From contig WFWF01000096.1 in the NCBI GenBank assembly GCA_015491275.1, forward strand, positions 1 through 21,144: a stretch of DNA of 21,144 nt. The letters are read 5' to 3'. Numbering within the stretch: the stretch's first letter is position 1; the number at the start of each line of letters is the position of its first letter. The notes under the pieces were generated by a model that had not been told where the DNA came from, ran no database searches, and saw only the letters and a program-made list of their open reading frames with translations. Origin of the DNA: Aquificales bacterium (GTDB lineage Bacteria; Aquificota; Aquificia; Aquificales; Aquificaceae). Positions 15,231 through 21,144 of this stretch are shown here, piece after piece. Both the position numbers and the translations under genes were made by a program.

Positions 15231-16093
15231 CAAAGATAATACTCTTTATAGCTCTCATATCAACCTATGTACTTATGGTTTTCGGTGGAATAGTAACATC
15301 AACTGGTTCGGGACTCGGATGTCCCGATTGGCCCCTGTGTTACGGCACTTTCAATCCACCGCCGAGGATGGATGCGTGGATAGAGTGGGGCCATAGGTTG
15401 TTGGGAGCAAATGCGGGTTTATTTATACTTTTGTCCTTTATAAGTGTTTGGAAAAACTATAGGGGATTGCCTCGTTTTACAATAAGTGTAGCTCTTGCAA
15501 TGCTTATAGTAGAAGTTGTTCTCGGAGGAGCTGTGGTATTAAAGGAAGCACCTTTACTTAGCGAAGTTGAACATATGGTGCTTACCTCTTCTCATATAAT
15601 AGTATCCACTATTATACTTGCTTTTATATCTTTTACTTTATCCCTCATAGCTCATGAAAAAGGTGTACCCATGCATATTCCCCATGCCGTTCCTCTCTTT
15701 GTTTTTGTTTATTTTCAAATAATTATCGGGATAATAGTAAGGTACACCCAATCGGGACTTGCATGCCCAGATTGGCCCACATGCCAAGGTCATATAATTC
15801 CTCCCTTTGATACCTTCAATGTGTTTATCCATTTCTTTCACAGGATAGTAGCCTATGCTTTGGTTATATTTACCGGCTATTTAATGTTCAAGGAGCTGAA
15901 TCCGAGGACAGGTATAACCTTCACCCTCGTGGTGGCGCAAATGTTGTTCGGTATAATGAGTGTATTTTCAGGATTGTTCCTTCCCATAGTGTTTCATCAT
16001 ATACTTTTGGGATTTTTCCTTCTGGCTTGGACCGCATTTATAACGGCTCCCTATATATTTCTTAGGGGTGTCCAGGGAGAAGTTAGGGCATGA
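15227..16093 (+). CDS. ctaA: Heme A synthase
   Basis: A 288-residue membrane protein with eight helices that oxidises the C8 methyl of heme O to give heme A. The two homologous halves each keep a histidine pair: H56 (with E53 in IEWGHRLLG) and H123 (SSHIIVS) in the first; H205 (HFFHR) and H257/H258 (FHHILLG) in the second. Two extracellular cysteine pairs, C32/C38 and C180/C186, lie in near-identical GLGCPDWPLC and GLACPDWPTC loops. I chose ATG 15227 and not the ATG at 15188, because AGAGGAGAGG (about 15210-15219) sits at a proper distance, MTKIILFIAL is a natural first helix, and it gives ATGA coupling with the 42-residue gene. It overlaps ctaB by 4 bp. Confidence 0.93.
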   Translation: MTKIILFIALISTYVLMVFGGIVTSTGSGLGCPDWPLCYGTFNPPPRMDAWIEWGHRLLGANAGLFILLSFISVWKNYRGLPRFTISVALAMLIVEVVLGGAVVLKEAPLLSEVEHMVLTSSHIIVSTIILAFISFTLSLIAHEKGVPMHIPHAVPLFVFVYFQIIIGIIVRYTQSGLACPDWPTCQGHIIPPFDTFNVFIHFFHRIVAYALVIFTGYLMFKELNPRTGITFTLVVAQMLFGIMSVFSGLFLPIVFHHILLGFFLLAWTAFITAPYIFLRGVQGEVRA

Positions 16094-16974
16094 GTCTTCA
16101 GAAGGTGGCATATTATAAGAATACGCTTAAAGATCATGTGGTTTTAACAAAACCCGGTATTGTAGCCCTTGTCCTTGTCACCACACTAACCGGTATATAT
16201 CTTGCCCACAGGGGATTGCCCGATCCCTTCTTGGTTTTTTGGACACTTATGGGTACGGGTTTTGCTGCAGCAGGTTCCGCGGTTTTAAATAACTTTATTG
16301 ATAGGGATATTGATAGGTTGATGGAAAGGACGATGTCAAGACCGACCGCTCAGGGTACGGTAAACCCTTGGATAGCTTTGTTTATGGGTTCATCGTTTAT
16401 TTTGCTATCTTTATTTATACTTTCTTACTATGTTAACCTTATATCCGCTTTTCTTGCCTTTCTTGCCGCCTTTATATATGTTGTACCCTATACCATAGTT
16501 ACAAAGCGCAGGACCGAGTATGCGACTGAGATAGGCGGTATAACGGGTGCTTTACCACCCGTTATAGGATACACCGCTGTATCGGGAAATATAAATCTTG
16601 AGGCATTTATCCTATTCTTGATAATGTTTATATGGCAACCGCCCCACTTTTGGGTGCTTGCCCTAAAGTACAAAGAAGATTACAGAAGAGCCGGCGTTGC
16701 CACCCTTCCCGTATCAAGAGGAGTTAGGGAGACGAAGCTTAGAACCCTGTTTTATACCTTGCTTCTCCTTCCCGTAACCCTCCTTCCCTACTATATGAAT
16801 ATGGCAGGCACCGTTTACTTATACGGTGCAATCATCCTAAATATAATTTATATAGCCATGACCATAAAATTTGTGCTTTCAATGAAAGAGGTTGATATGA
16901 AGCTGTTTTTCTATTCCATTTTTTACCTTGCAAGCATATTTACATTAATGGTTATTGATATGGTAAGACTATGA
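16090..16974 (+). CDS. ctaB: Protoheme IX farnesyltransferase (heme O synthase)
   Basis: A 294-residue UbiA-family prenyltransferase with about nine helices. It attaches farnesyl diphosphate to heme B to give heme O, the substrate of CtaA. The first aspartate-rich motif is NNFIDRDIDRLMERT (67-81), followed by SRPTAQGTV. The second conserved region is YTIVTKRRTEYATEIGGITG (133-152), and the family's QPPHFWVLALKYKEDY (183-198) with GVATLP is complete. The gene starts inside the ctaA stop (ATGA) and ends in an ATGA overlap with the next gene, so a five-gene coupled run exists from the 42-residue gene to the 39-residue gene. Length is normal (about 290-300). Confidence 0.95.
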   Translation: MSLQKVAYYKNTLKDHVVLTKPGIVALVLVTTLTGIYLAHRGLPDPFLVFWTLMGTGFAAAGSAVLNNFIDRDIDRLMERTMSRPTAQGTVNPWIALFMGSSFILLSLFILSYYVNLISAFLAFLAAFIYVVPYTIVTKRRTEYATEIGGITGALPPVIGYTAVSGNINLEAFILFLIMFIWQPPHFWVLALKYKEDYRRAGVATLPVSRGVRETKLRTLFYTLLLLPVTLLPYYMNMAGTVYLYGAIILNIIYIAMTIKFVLSMKEVDMKLFFYSIFYLASIFTLMVIDMVRL

Positions 16975-18269
16975 ACAGTATGGAAAGATACTGGTTTATC
17001 CTTTCCATAATTTCCATAGGAACGGGAGGGTTTTTTGCCTTTCTTGTTGCCATGAGCAGAACACCCTTCGGTCACAGTATTTTCCCCAAGGATTATTTTT
17101 ATCATGCCCTTGTAGGTCATGTGGATCTTGCCATAGTTATGTGGCTTATGTCCTTTACACTTTTGCTGTGGACAAAGCTTTTCGGAGAGGTTATATACGA
17201 GAAAGTGCTCCTTTTTATGGCATATCTCGGGTACATTTTGATAGCTCTATCCTGTTTCTTTGCCTTGGGTGAACCCATTCCTAACAATTATGTTCCCGTT
17301 ATAGTTCATCCCTTGTTTTTTACGGGTATAGGTTTATTTATACTGTCTTTTTCCTTCAAAACCTTTTTCTATCTCAATAAAGCCAAGGAAGGTATATTTA
17401 GCTCTGATCCCTTAATTAACTGTGCATCCGCGGGTATTTTTATATCCATTTTTATGATAGTTTCCTACATCTTTTCTTTCTTTAAAGCGGGTTCTCCTTC
17501 GGAACCGCATCTTTATTTTGAAAGATTTTTTTGGATTCCGGGTCATATCCAGCAATTTTTAAACGGTTCATTGTTACTTATGGCTTGGTATTATTTGATT
17601 TCATTGGAAGGTAAAAGGGTGAAGTTAAATGTTTTGAGATATATAAATACCGTATTTATAATTTTTTCGTTAATAACTTTTTCGCTACTCTTTATTTTTA
17701 AAGATCCTATAAGTAAGGATGCGAAGCTGTGGGCTGAAATATCCTACGGAATAGGTTTAGGGATTCCCATATTTGTACACACCCTAAATTTGTTGAAAAA
17801 CTTCAGACCGTCCCTGAGTATATTCTCTGTTTCCTTAATTTTTTCCTTCTCCCTTTATTACCTCGGCATTCTGATAGCATATTTGGGTCTGAGCAATGAT
17901 CTTAGGGTGCCCGCCCACTATCACGGGGCTGTTACAAGTATAACCATAGCCCTCATGGCTATATCCTATAACCTTCTCAGGGAATACGGTTACAGAAAAG
18001 TTATAGGTAAAATTCCGAAAATTCAGCCTTACTTTTACGGAATAGGTATGATACTTTTTGTGCTAAGCCTTTACTGGGCTGGTAAAGGCGGTGCACCGCG
18101 TAAAACCTACGGTGTTGATTTTACCGACAATCCATCTGTTATAATATCATTGACACTTATGGGGGTCGGAACCATCCTGGCCGTGTTGGGGGGTATAATG
18201 TTTGTCGTTTATATGCTCGGTTCCCTAATATCACGGGAGAGGGTAGGTGTAAATGAAAAAACGGGATGA
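16971..18269 (+). CDS. Divergent heme-copper oxidase subunit I-like membrane protein with an incomplete CuB site
   Basis: A 432-residue protein with about twelve hydrophobic helices and a histidine pattern like subunit I of the heme-copper superfamily. H50 (VGHVDLAIVMW) fits the helix II heme ligand, H192 (WIPGHIQQFLNG) fits the helix VI CuB ligand, and H316/H318 (PAHYHGAVTS) fit the helix X heme ligands, closest in style to cbb3 and NO reductases. In helix VII, where HH is expected, only H270 occurs (IPIFVHTLN). No HPxVY tyrosine and no helix VII tyrosine equivalent are seen. It overlaps ctaB by 4 bp. It could be a NO-reductase-like enzyme, a heme-carrying assembly factor or a relic. A cbb3-like annotation would overstate the case because its partner CcoO/CcoP genes are absent. 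Confidence 0.7.
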   Translation: MNSMERYWFILSIISIGTGGFFAFLVAMSRTPFGHSIFPKDYFYHALVGHVDLAIVMWLMSFTLLLWTKLFGEVIYEKVLLFMAYLGYILIALSCFFALGEPIPNNYVPVIVHPLFFTGIGLFILSFSFKTFFYLNKAKEGIFSSDPLINCASAGIFISIFMIVSYIFSFFKAGSPSEPHLYFERFFWIPGHIQQFLNGSLLLMAWYYLISLEGKRVKLNVLRYINTVFIIFSLITFSLLFIFKDPISKDAKLWAEISYGIGLGIPIFVHTLNLLKNFRPSLSIFSVSLIFSFSLYYLGILIAYLGLSNDLRVPAHYHGAVTSITIALMAISYNLLREYGYRKVIGKIPKIQPYFYGIGMILFVLSLYWAGKGGAPRKTYGVDFTDNPSVIISLTLMGVGTILAVLGGIMFVVYMLGSLISRERVGVNEKTG

Positions 18270-18372
18270 TGTGGCTATAGCTATAGCTGTAGCTATAGTA
18301 TTGTTTGTTCTTATATCTTTTTTTGTGACTTTTCTTGTATCATTTGTTCTTAGAAATTACTCTGGTGAATAA
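18253..18372 (+). CDS. Small single-helix membrane protein (39 residues)
   Basis: Codons run from ATG 18253 to TAA 18370-18372, overlapping the end of the oxidase-like gene by 17 bp in another frame. The product has a charged MKKRDD start, one long hydrophobic helix (about 7-33) and a short RNYSGE tail. GAGAGGGTAGGTG upstream can act as ribosome binding site. The helix begins with the pattern AIAIAVAIV, encoded by four near-identical hexamers GCTATA/GCTGTA (18274-18297). I recognise no family. The size, topology and coupling suggest a small partner subunit of the preceding oxidase-like protein (comparable in kind to CcoQ), but there is no motif to prove it. Confidence 0.62.
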   Translation: MKKRDDVAIAIAVAIVLFVLISFFVTFLVSFVLRNYSGE

Positions 18373-18374
18373 GT

Positions 18375-18380
18375 TATAAT
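18375..18380 (+). promoter_or_regulatory. Possible -10 box for the DUF420 gene (leaderless arrangement)
   Basis: A perfect TATAAT ends 7 nt before the ATG at 18388. No Shine-Dalgarno sequence lies between them (TAAGCGG only). No clear -35 is present at 17 nt. The spacing is identical to that seen for the thioredoxin-like gene. Confidence 0.42.
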
Positions 18381-18387
18381 TAAGCGG

Positions 18388-18792
18388 ATGAAAGAGATCC
18401 TTATATATCTAAGTCTGTTTACCATAGGGTTGAGCGGTTTATCAATAATTTCTGGCATCATATTTATTCTTTTCGGAAAAAAACAGTGGCACCACAGGGC
18501 AATGATAAGCGCATGTATATTTGCAATAATATTTGTTGTGCTTTACCTTATAAGAACCATGATAATACCTACAAAACCTTATGAAGGTCCTATGAAAGGG
18601 TTATTTTCCTTTATTTTATGGTCCCATACTATTCTTGCCATAATTAATTTCCCCCTTGCTGTAATGACCGTCAGATACGCCTTTAAGGAAAATTTTGAGA
18701 AGCACAGAAAAATTGCGCCCATTACCGCCCTTGTCTGGATATATGTTGCGGTAACTGGGTGGCTCATTTATATCTTCAATCTAATAACATAG
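18388..18792 (+). CDS. DUF420 membrane protein (CtaM/YozB family)
   Basis: A 134-residue protein with four hydrophobic helices (about 4-29, 39-60, 72-96, 110-132). The DUF420 histidines are present: HHR at 35-37 (KKQWHHRAMI), H80 (FILWSHTILA) and H106/R107 (EKHRKIAP), followed by WIYVAVTGWLIY (117-128). In Firmicutes, CtaM (YozB) of this family is needed for maturation of aa3-type oxidases; the histidines could bind heme or copper. Position right after the heme A cluster supports the same role here. It may begin on a leaderless transcript. The pstB gene follows 13 bp later, so the two may share an mRNA. Confidence 0.85.
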   Translation: MKEILIYLSLFTIGLSGLSIISGIIFILFGKKQWHHRAMISACIFAIIFVVLYLIRTMIIPTKPYEGPMKGLFSFILWSHTILAIINFPLAVMTVRYAFKENFEKHRKIAPITALVWIYVAVTGWLIYIFNLIT

Positions 18793-18805
18793 GGAGCTTT
18801 ATAGG

Positions 18806-19621
18806 ATGGCTTTAAAGAATTTTATAAAGAGGAAGGAAACGGAAGCTTTCGTTGAAAATAAGGGAATAAAGATAAGTGTCAGGAATCTGAATTTCTACTA
18901 CGGCACCAATCATGTCTTGAAGGCTATAAGCATGGATATTCATGAGAAAAAAATAACCGCCATTATAGGACCTTCTGGTTGTGGTAAAACCACATTACTC
19001 AGGTGTTTTAACAGGATGCATGATCTTTATCCAGGCAACAGGTATGAGGGAGAGATTATTCTTTATCCAGATGGTATAAATATCATAGGTAAAAATATAG
19101 ATCCTATAAGGATAAGGATGAGGATAGGTATGGTTTTTCAAAAGCCCAATCCCTTTCCCAAAAGCATATTTGAGAATGTGGCTTATGGTCTCAGACTTAA
19201 GGGTATGAAGGATAAGGAAGTTATATATGAAAAGGTCAGGGATGCCTTGGAAGCTTCAGCCTTGTGGGATGAGGTAAAGGACAGGCTTAACGATAATGCC
19301 TATTCTTTATCTGGTGGGCAACAACAAAGATTATGCATAGCAAGGGCTATAGCTCCAGAGCCTGAAGTACTGCTTTTTGACGAGCCTACATCCGCTCTTG
19401 ATCCCATATCTACCGCAAAGATAGAAGAGCTTGTTGTTGAACTTAAAAAAAGGGTTACGATCATTATAGTAACCCATAATATGCAACAGGCTGCAAGGGT
19501 TTCAGACTACACAAGTTTTATGTATATGGGTGAGCTTATAGAGTTCGGTTCAACGGAGAAAATATTTACAAAACCCGAGAATAAGCTGACGGAGGATTAC
19601 ATAACCGGCAGATTCGGTTAA
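18806..19621 (+). CDS. pstB: Phosphate ABC transporter ATP-binding protein
   Basis: A 271-residue cytoplasmic ATPase that powers the PstSCA phosphate importer. Walker A is GPSGCGKT (55-62), the Q-loop and PstB-specific region are MVFQKPNPFPKSIFENVAYG (109-128), the signature LSGGQQQR (168-175), Walker B VLLFDEP (188-194) and the H-loop H224 (IVTHNM). The FNRMHDLYPG segment after Walker A is also PstB-specific. It has an N-terminal extension of about 20 residues compared with typical PstB. AGGGAG precedes the start. No pstS, pstC or pstA lies in the window, so the rest of the transporter must be elsewhere, or upstream genes have been rearranged. The stop overlaps the der stop on the opposite strand (TTAA). 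Confidence 0.95.
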   Translation: MALKNFIKRKETEAFVENKGIKISVRNLNFYYGTNHVLKAISMDIHEKKITAIIGPSGCGKTTLLRCFNRMHDLYPGNRYEGEIILYPDGINIIGKNIDPIRIRMRIGMVFQKPNPFPKSIFENVAYGLRLKGMKDKEVIYEKVRDALEASALWDEVKDRLNDNAYSLSGGQQQRLCIARAIAPEPEVLLFDEPTSALDPISTAKIEELVVELKKRVTIIIVTHNMQQAARVSDYTSFMYMGELIEFGSTEKIFTKPENKLTEDYITGRFG

Positions 19622-20919
19622 TTTCTTCTCTCCTCAATTATAAACTTTAACGGGGAATTGAAAATTTTAGTATATTCACGGAATTTCCGTTCAAAGAATT
19701 TAAGGTAGTTCTGTTTCCACCCTTCCCTATAATTGGTTATAAGTACGAATGTAGGAGGTTTTACCGCCTTCTGAAAGGTGAAGAATACCTTAACTTCTTT
19801 ATTTTTATACATGGCAGGTTTCTTTTCCCTAAGTATTTTTCTTATTGCATTGTTTACCGCTGAAGTCTTAAGCTTTTTCGTAAAATCCTTATATACTTCC
19901 ACAGCGCTTCTTAATATGTCTTCTACATTTTCTCCCGTTAGGGCACTCACATACACAATCGGAGCGTATTCAACGAAGAAAAGTTCTTTTCTTGTATATT
20001 TTATAAGTTCTTCATAAGAATCGTTACAGAGATCTTTCTTATTTACAACTATTATAAGTCCCTTCTTCCTTCTTTCTATGAGCCCCGCAAGTCTCTTGTC
20101 TTGCTTGGTTACCCCTTCGGTGCAGTCTATTACAAGGCACACCACATCGGATCGTTCTATGGAATCAATAGCTCTGCCTACCGCAAAGAATTCAACGCCA
20201 TACTCAACCCTTGAGGGTCTTCTTATTCCTGCGGTATCAACGAGTAAAAAGTCATTGTCCTTCCAATTAAAGGGTATATCTACCGCATCCCTTGTGGTAC
20301 CCGCTTCCGGTGATACTATAACCCTTTCCTCTTTCAGAAGTGCATTAATCAGGGAGGATTTACCCGTGTTAGGTCTTCCGACGAAGGATACCTTTATATA
20401 TTCCTTCTTTTCACCGTCTTCCGTTCCTATCCTTCCCGTTATTATATCAAGCAGTTCCGCAACACCTTTACCGTGTTGGGCTGAAACAGGTACGATGGGT
20501 TCAAACCCGAGTCTGTAGTACTCTGATAATGCTTTATAGTCAGGATCGCTGTCTATCTTATTTACAACAAGTATCACCTTCTCCCTGTATCTTTGAAGCA
20601 GCCTTGAAATTTCCTCATCCGTAGAAGTTACTCCTTCTCTTCCGTCAACCATAAAGAGTATGACTTTTGCCCTTTCAAGCTCTTTAATTACCTTTTCTCT
20701 TATCTTTTGTAGGAACCAATCTTTTTCTTCTGGCACCATACCTCCCGTATCTACTATGGTAAATTTCTTGTTTTTCCACTCCGCCTCTTCTTCTATAACA
20801 TCCCTTGTAACTCCGGGAAGGTTGTGTACTATACTTTTCCTTTTTCCGGACATTTTGTTAAAAAGGGTTGATTTCCCCACATTAGGTTTTCCCACTATAA
20901 CTACCCTGTTGGATTCCAT
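19618..20919 (-). CDS. der: Ribosome biogenesis GTPase Der (EngA)
   Basis: A 433-residue protein with two GTPase domains and a C-terminal KH-like domain, acting in 50S subunit maturation. First domain: G1 GKPNVGKS (10-17), G2 region LPGVTRD (34-40), G3 DTGG (58-61), G4 NKID (120-123), G5 VSAQ (145-148). Second domain: G1 GRPNTGKS (181-188), G2 AGTTRD (206-211), G3 DTAG (228-231), G4 NKKD (293-296), G5 VSAL. The KH domain carries the end of the protein (about 350-430) with AVKPPTFVLITN. All elements are intact. The ATG has no Shine-Dalgarno; a minus-strand TATAAT lies 9 nt upstream. It overlaps the pstB stop by 4 bp on the opposite strand and is divergent to the dehydrogenase gene by 22 bp. 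Confidence 0.97.
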   Translation of the reverse strand: MESNRVVIVGKPNVGKSTLFNKMSGKRKSIVHNLPGVTRDVIEEEAEWKNKKFTIVDTGGMVPEEKDWFLQKIREKVIKELERAKVILFMVDGREGVTSTDEEISRLLQRYREKVILVVNKIDSDPDYKALSEYYRLGFEPIVPVSAQHGKGVAELLDIITGRIGTEDGEKKEYIKVSFVGRPNTGKSSLINALLKEERVIVSPEAGTTRDAVDIPFNWKDNDFLLVDTAGIRRPSRVEYGVEFFAVGRAIDSIERSDVVCLVIDCTEGVTKQDKRLAGLIERRKKGLIIVVNKKDLCNDSYEELIKYTRKELFFVEYAPIVYVSALTGENVEDILRSAVEVYKDFTKKLKTSAVNNAIRKILREKKPAMYKNKEVKVFFTFQKAVKPPTFVLITNYREGWKQNYLKFFERKFREYTKIFNSPLKFIIEERRN

Positions 20920-20927
20920 GTTTATTG

Positions 20928-20934
20928 TATTATA
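20928..20934. promoter_or_regulatory. Overlapping divergent -10 boxes between der and the dehydrogenase gene
   Basis: The minus strand reads TATAAT (20934-20929), 9 nt before the der ATG. The plus strand reads TATTAT (20928-20933), 8 nt before the dehydrogenase ATG. The two hexamers overlap almost completely in a gap of only 22 bp, so polymerases for the two genes would exclude each other. No -35 of quality was found for either; those positions lie inside the opposite gene. Confidence 0.4.
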
Positions 20935-20941
20935 GGGAAAT

Positions 20942-21144
20942 ATGAAAGGTGTTATACTGACAGGCTTCGGAGGAGCGGAAAAACTTGAGTACAGAGAGGA
21001 TATAAAGGAGCCACCTTTAAAGCCCGGGTATGTTCTTGTAAGAATAAAGGCGGTTGCCCTTAATCATCTTGATATTTGGGTGAGGATGGGTGCCTTGAGC
21101 ATAAAACCTGAACTTCCGCATATCCTTGGCTCGGATATAAGCGG
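20942..21144 (+). CDS. MDR-family dehydrogenase (zinc-type alcohol dehydrogenase or quinone oxidoreductase), N-terminal part
   Basis: Only 67 codons are visible before the right edge. The sequence shows the medium-chain dehydrogenase N-terminus: MKGVILTGFGGAEKL, then VLVRIKAVALNHLDIWVRMG (36-55) and LPHILGSDIS (near 59-68), matching the GroES-like fold with its (V/I)LGSD(x)xG segment. The family usually reduces aldehydes or quinones with NAD(P)H, with a catalytic zinc in part of its members. The cysteine usual at the first zinc position (about residue 40) is absent (AVALNHLD), which favours the zinc-free or zeta-crystallin/quinone-reductase-like subset, but the C-terminal part is not visible. 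AGGGA lies too near the ATG to be a normal ribosome site. Confidence 0.8.
   Translation, partial: MKGVILTGFGGAEKLEYREDIKEPPLKPGYVLVRIKAVALNHLDIWVRMGALSIKPELPHILGSDIS

Noticed and set aside
1..21144. CRISPR array, tRNA, rRNA, transposase or prophage signs
   Set aside because: No regularly spaced direct repeats, no clover-leaf or rRNA-like stretch and no transposase motif were found by reading; the gene content is uniformly chromosomal.

Overview
The window looks like chromosome of a thermophilic, aerobic Aquificales-type bacterium (Aquificaceae such as Hydrogenobacter, Thermocrinis or Hydrogenivirga relatives). This is inferred from the moderate GC content, the Lys/Glu/Ile-rich proteins, the very tight gene packing, and a small cytochrome c whose residues closely follow the c-552 of Hydrogenobacter thermophilus as I remember it. 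No database search was possible.

Layout. (1) 1-3267, minus strand: a histidine kinase, an NtrC-type sigma54-dependent response regulator and the start of kdsB, overlapping head to tail. (2) 3268-3447: a divergent control region with a textbook -24/-12 (sigma54) promoter facing the respiratory genes. (3) 3448-9947, plus strand: actA-actB-actC-actD-actF, encoding alternative complex III (quinol:cytochrome c oxidoreductase) without an actE. (4) 10002-10874: a periplasmic c-552-type cytochrome with its own promoter and terminator, then a membrane-anchored thioredoxin-like protein. (5) 10939-15029: coxC-sco-coxB-coxA, an A2-type aa3 oxidase and its copper chaperone, closed by a strong terminator. 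(6) 15102-18792: a 42-residue membrane peptide, ctaA and ctaB (heme A synthesis), a divergent heme-copper-oxidase-like membrane protein with an incomplete copper site, a 39-residue membrane peptide, and a DUF420 (CtaM-like) protein. (7) 18806-21144: pstB, der on the opposite strand, and the start of an MDR-family dehydrogenase.

Together, regions 2-6 encode one electron-transfer chain: quinol to ACIII, then to a small cytochrome c, then to aa3 oxidase and O2, with the genes for copper delivery, thiol chemistry and heme A production. The adjacent two-component system and the sigma54 promoter suggest that at least the ACIII part is controlled by a membrane sensor. CoxB has no fused cytochrome c domain, so the enzyme is aa3 and not caa3, and the small cytochrome is its natural donor.

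The most unusual items are: an A-type CoxA in which the K-channel lysine and its polar partners are replaced by non-polar residues while the D-channel residues are kept; a second HCO-fold protein with only two of three CuB histidines; two tiny single-helix membrane proteins flanking the heme A genes; the sigma54 promoter in front of ACIII; and a recurring arrangement in which a TATAAT-like hexamer sits 7-9 nt before a start codon with little or no Shine-Dalgarno sequence, as expected for leaderless or near-leaderless transcripts.
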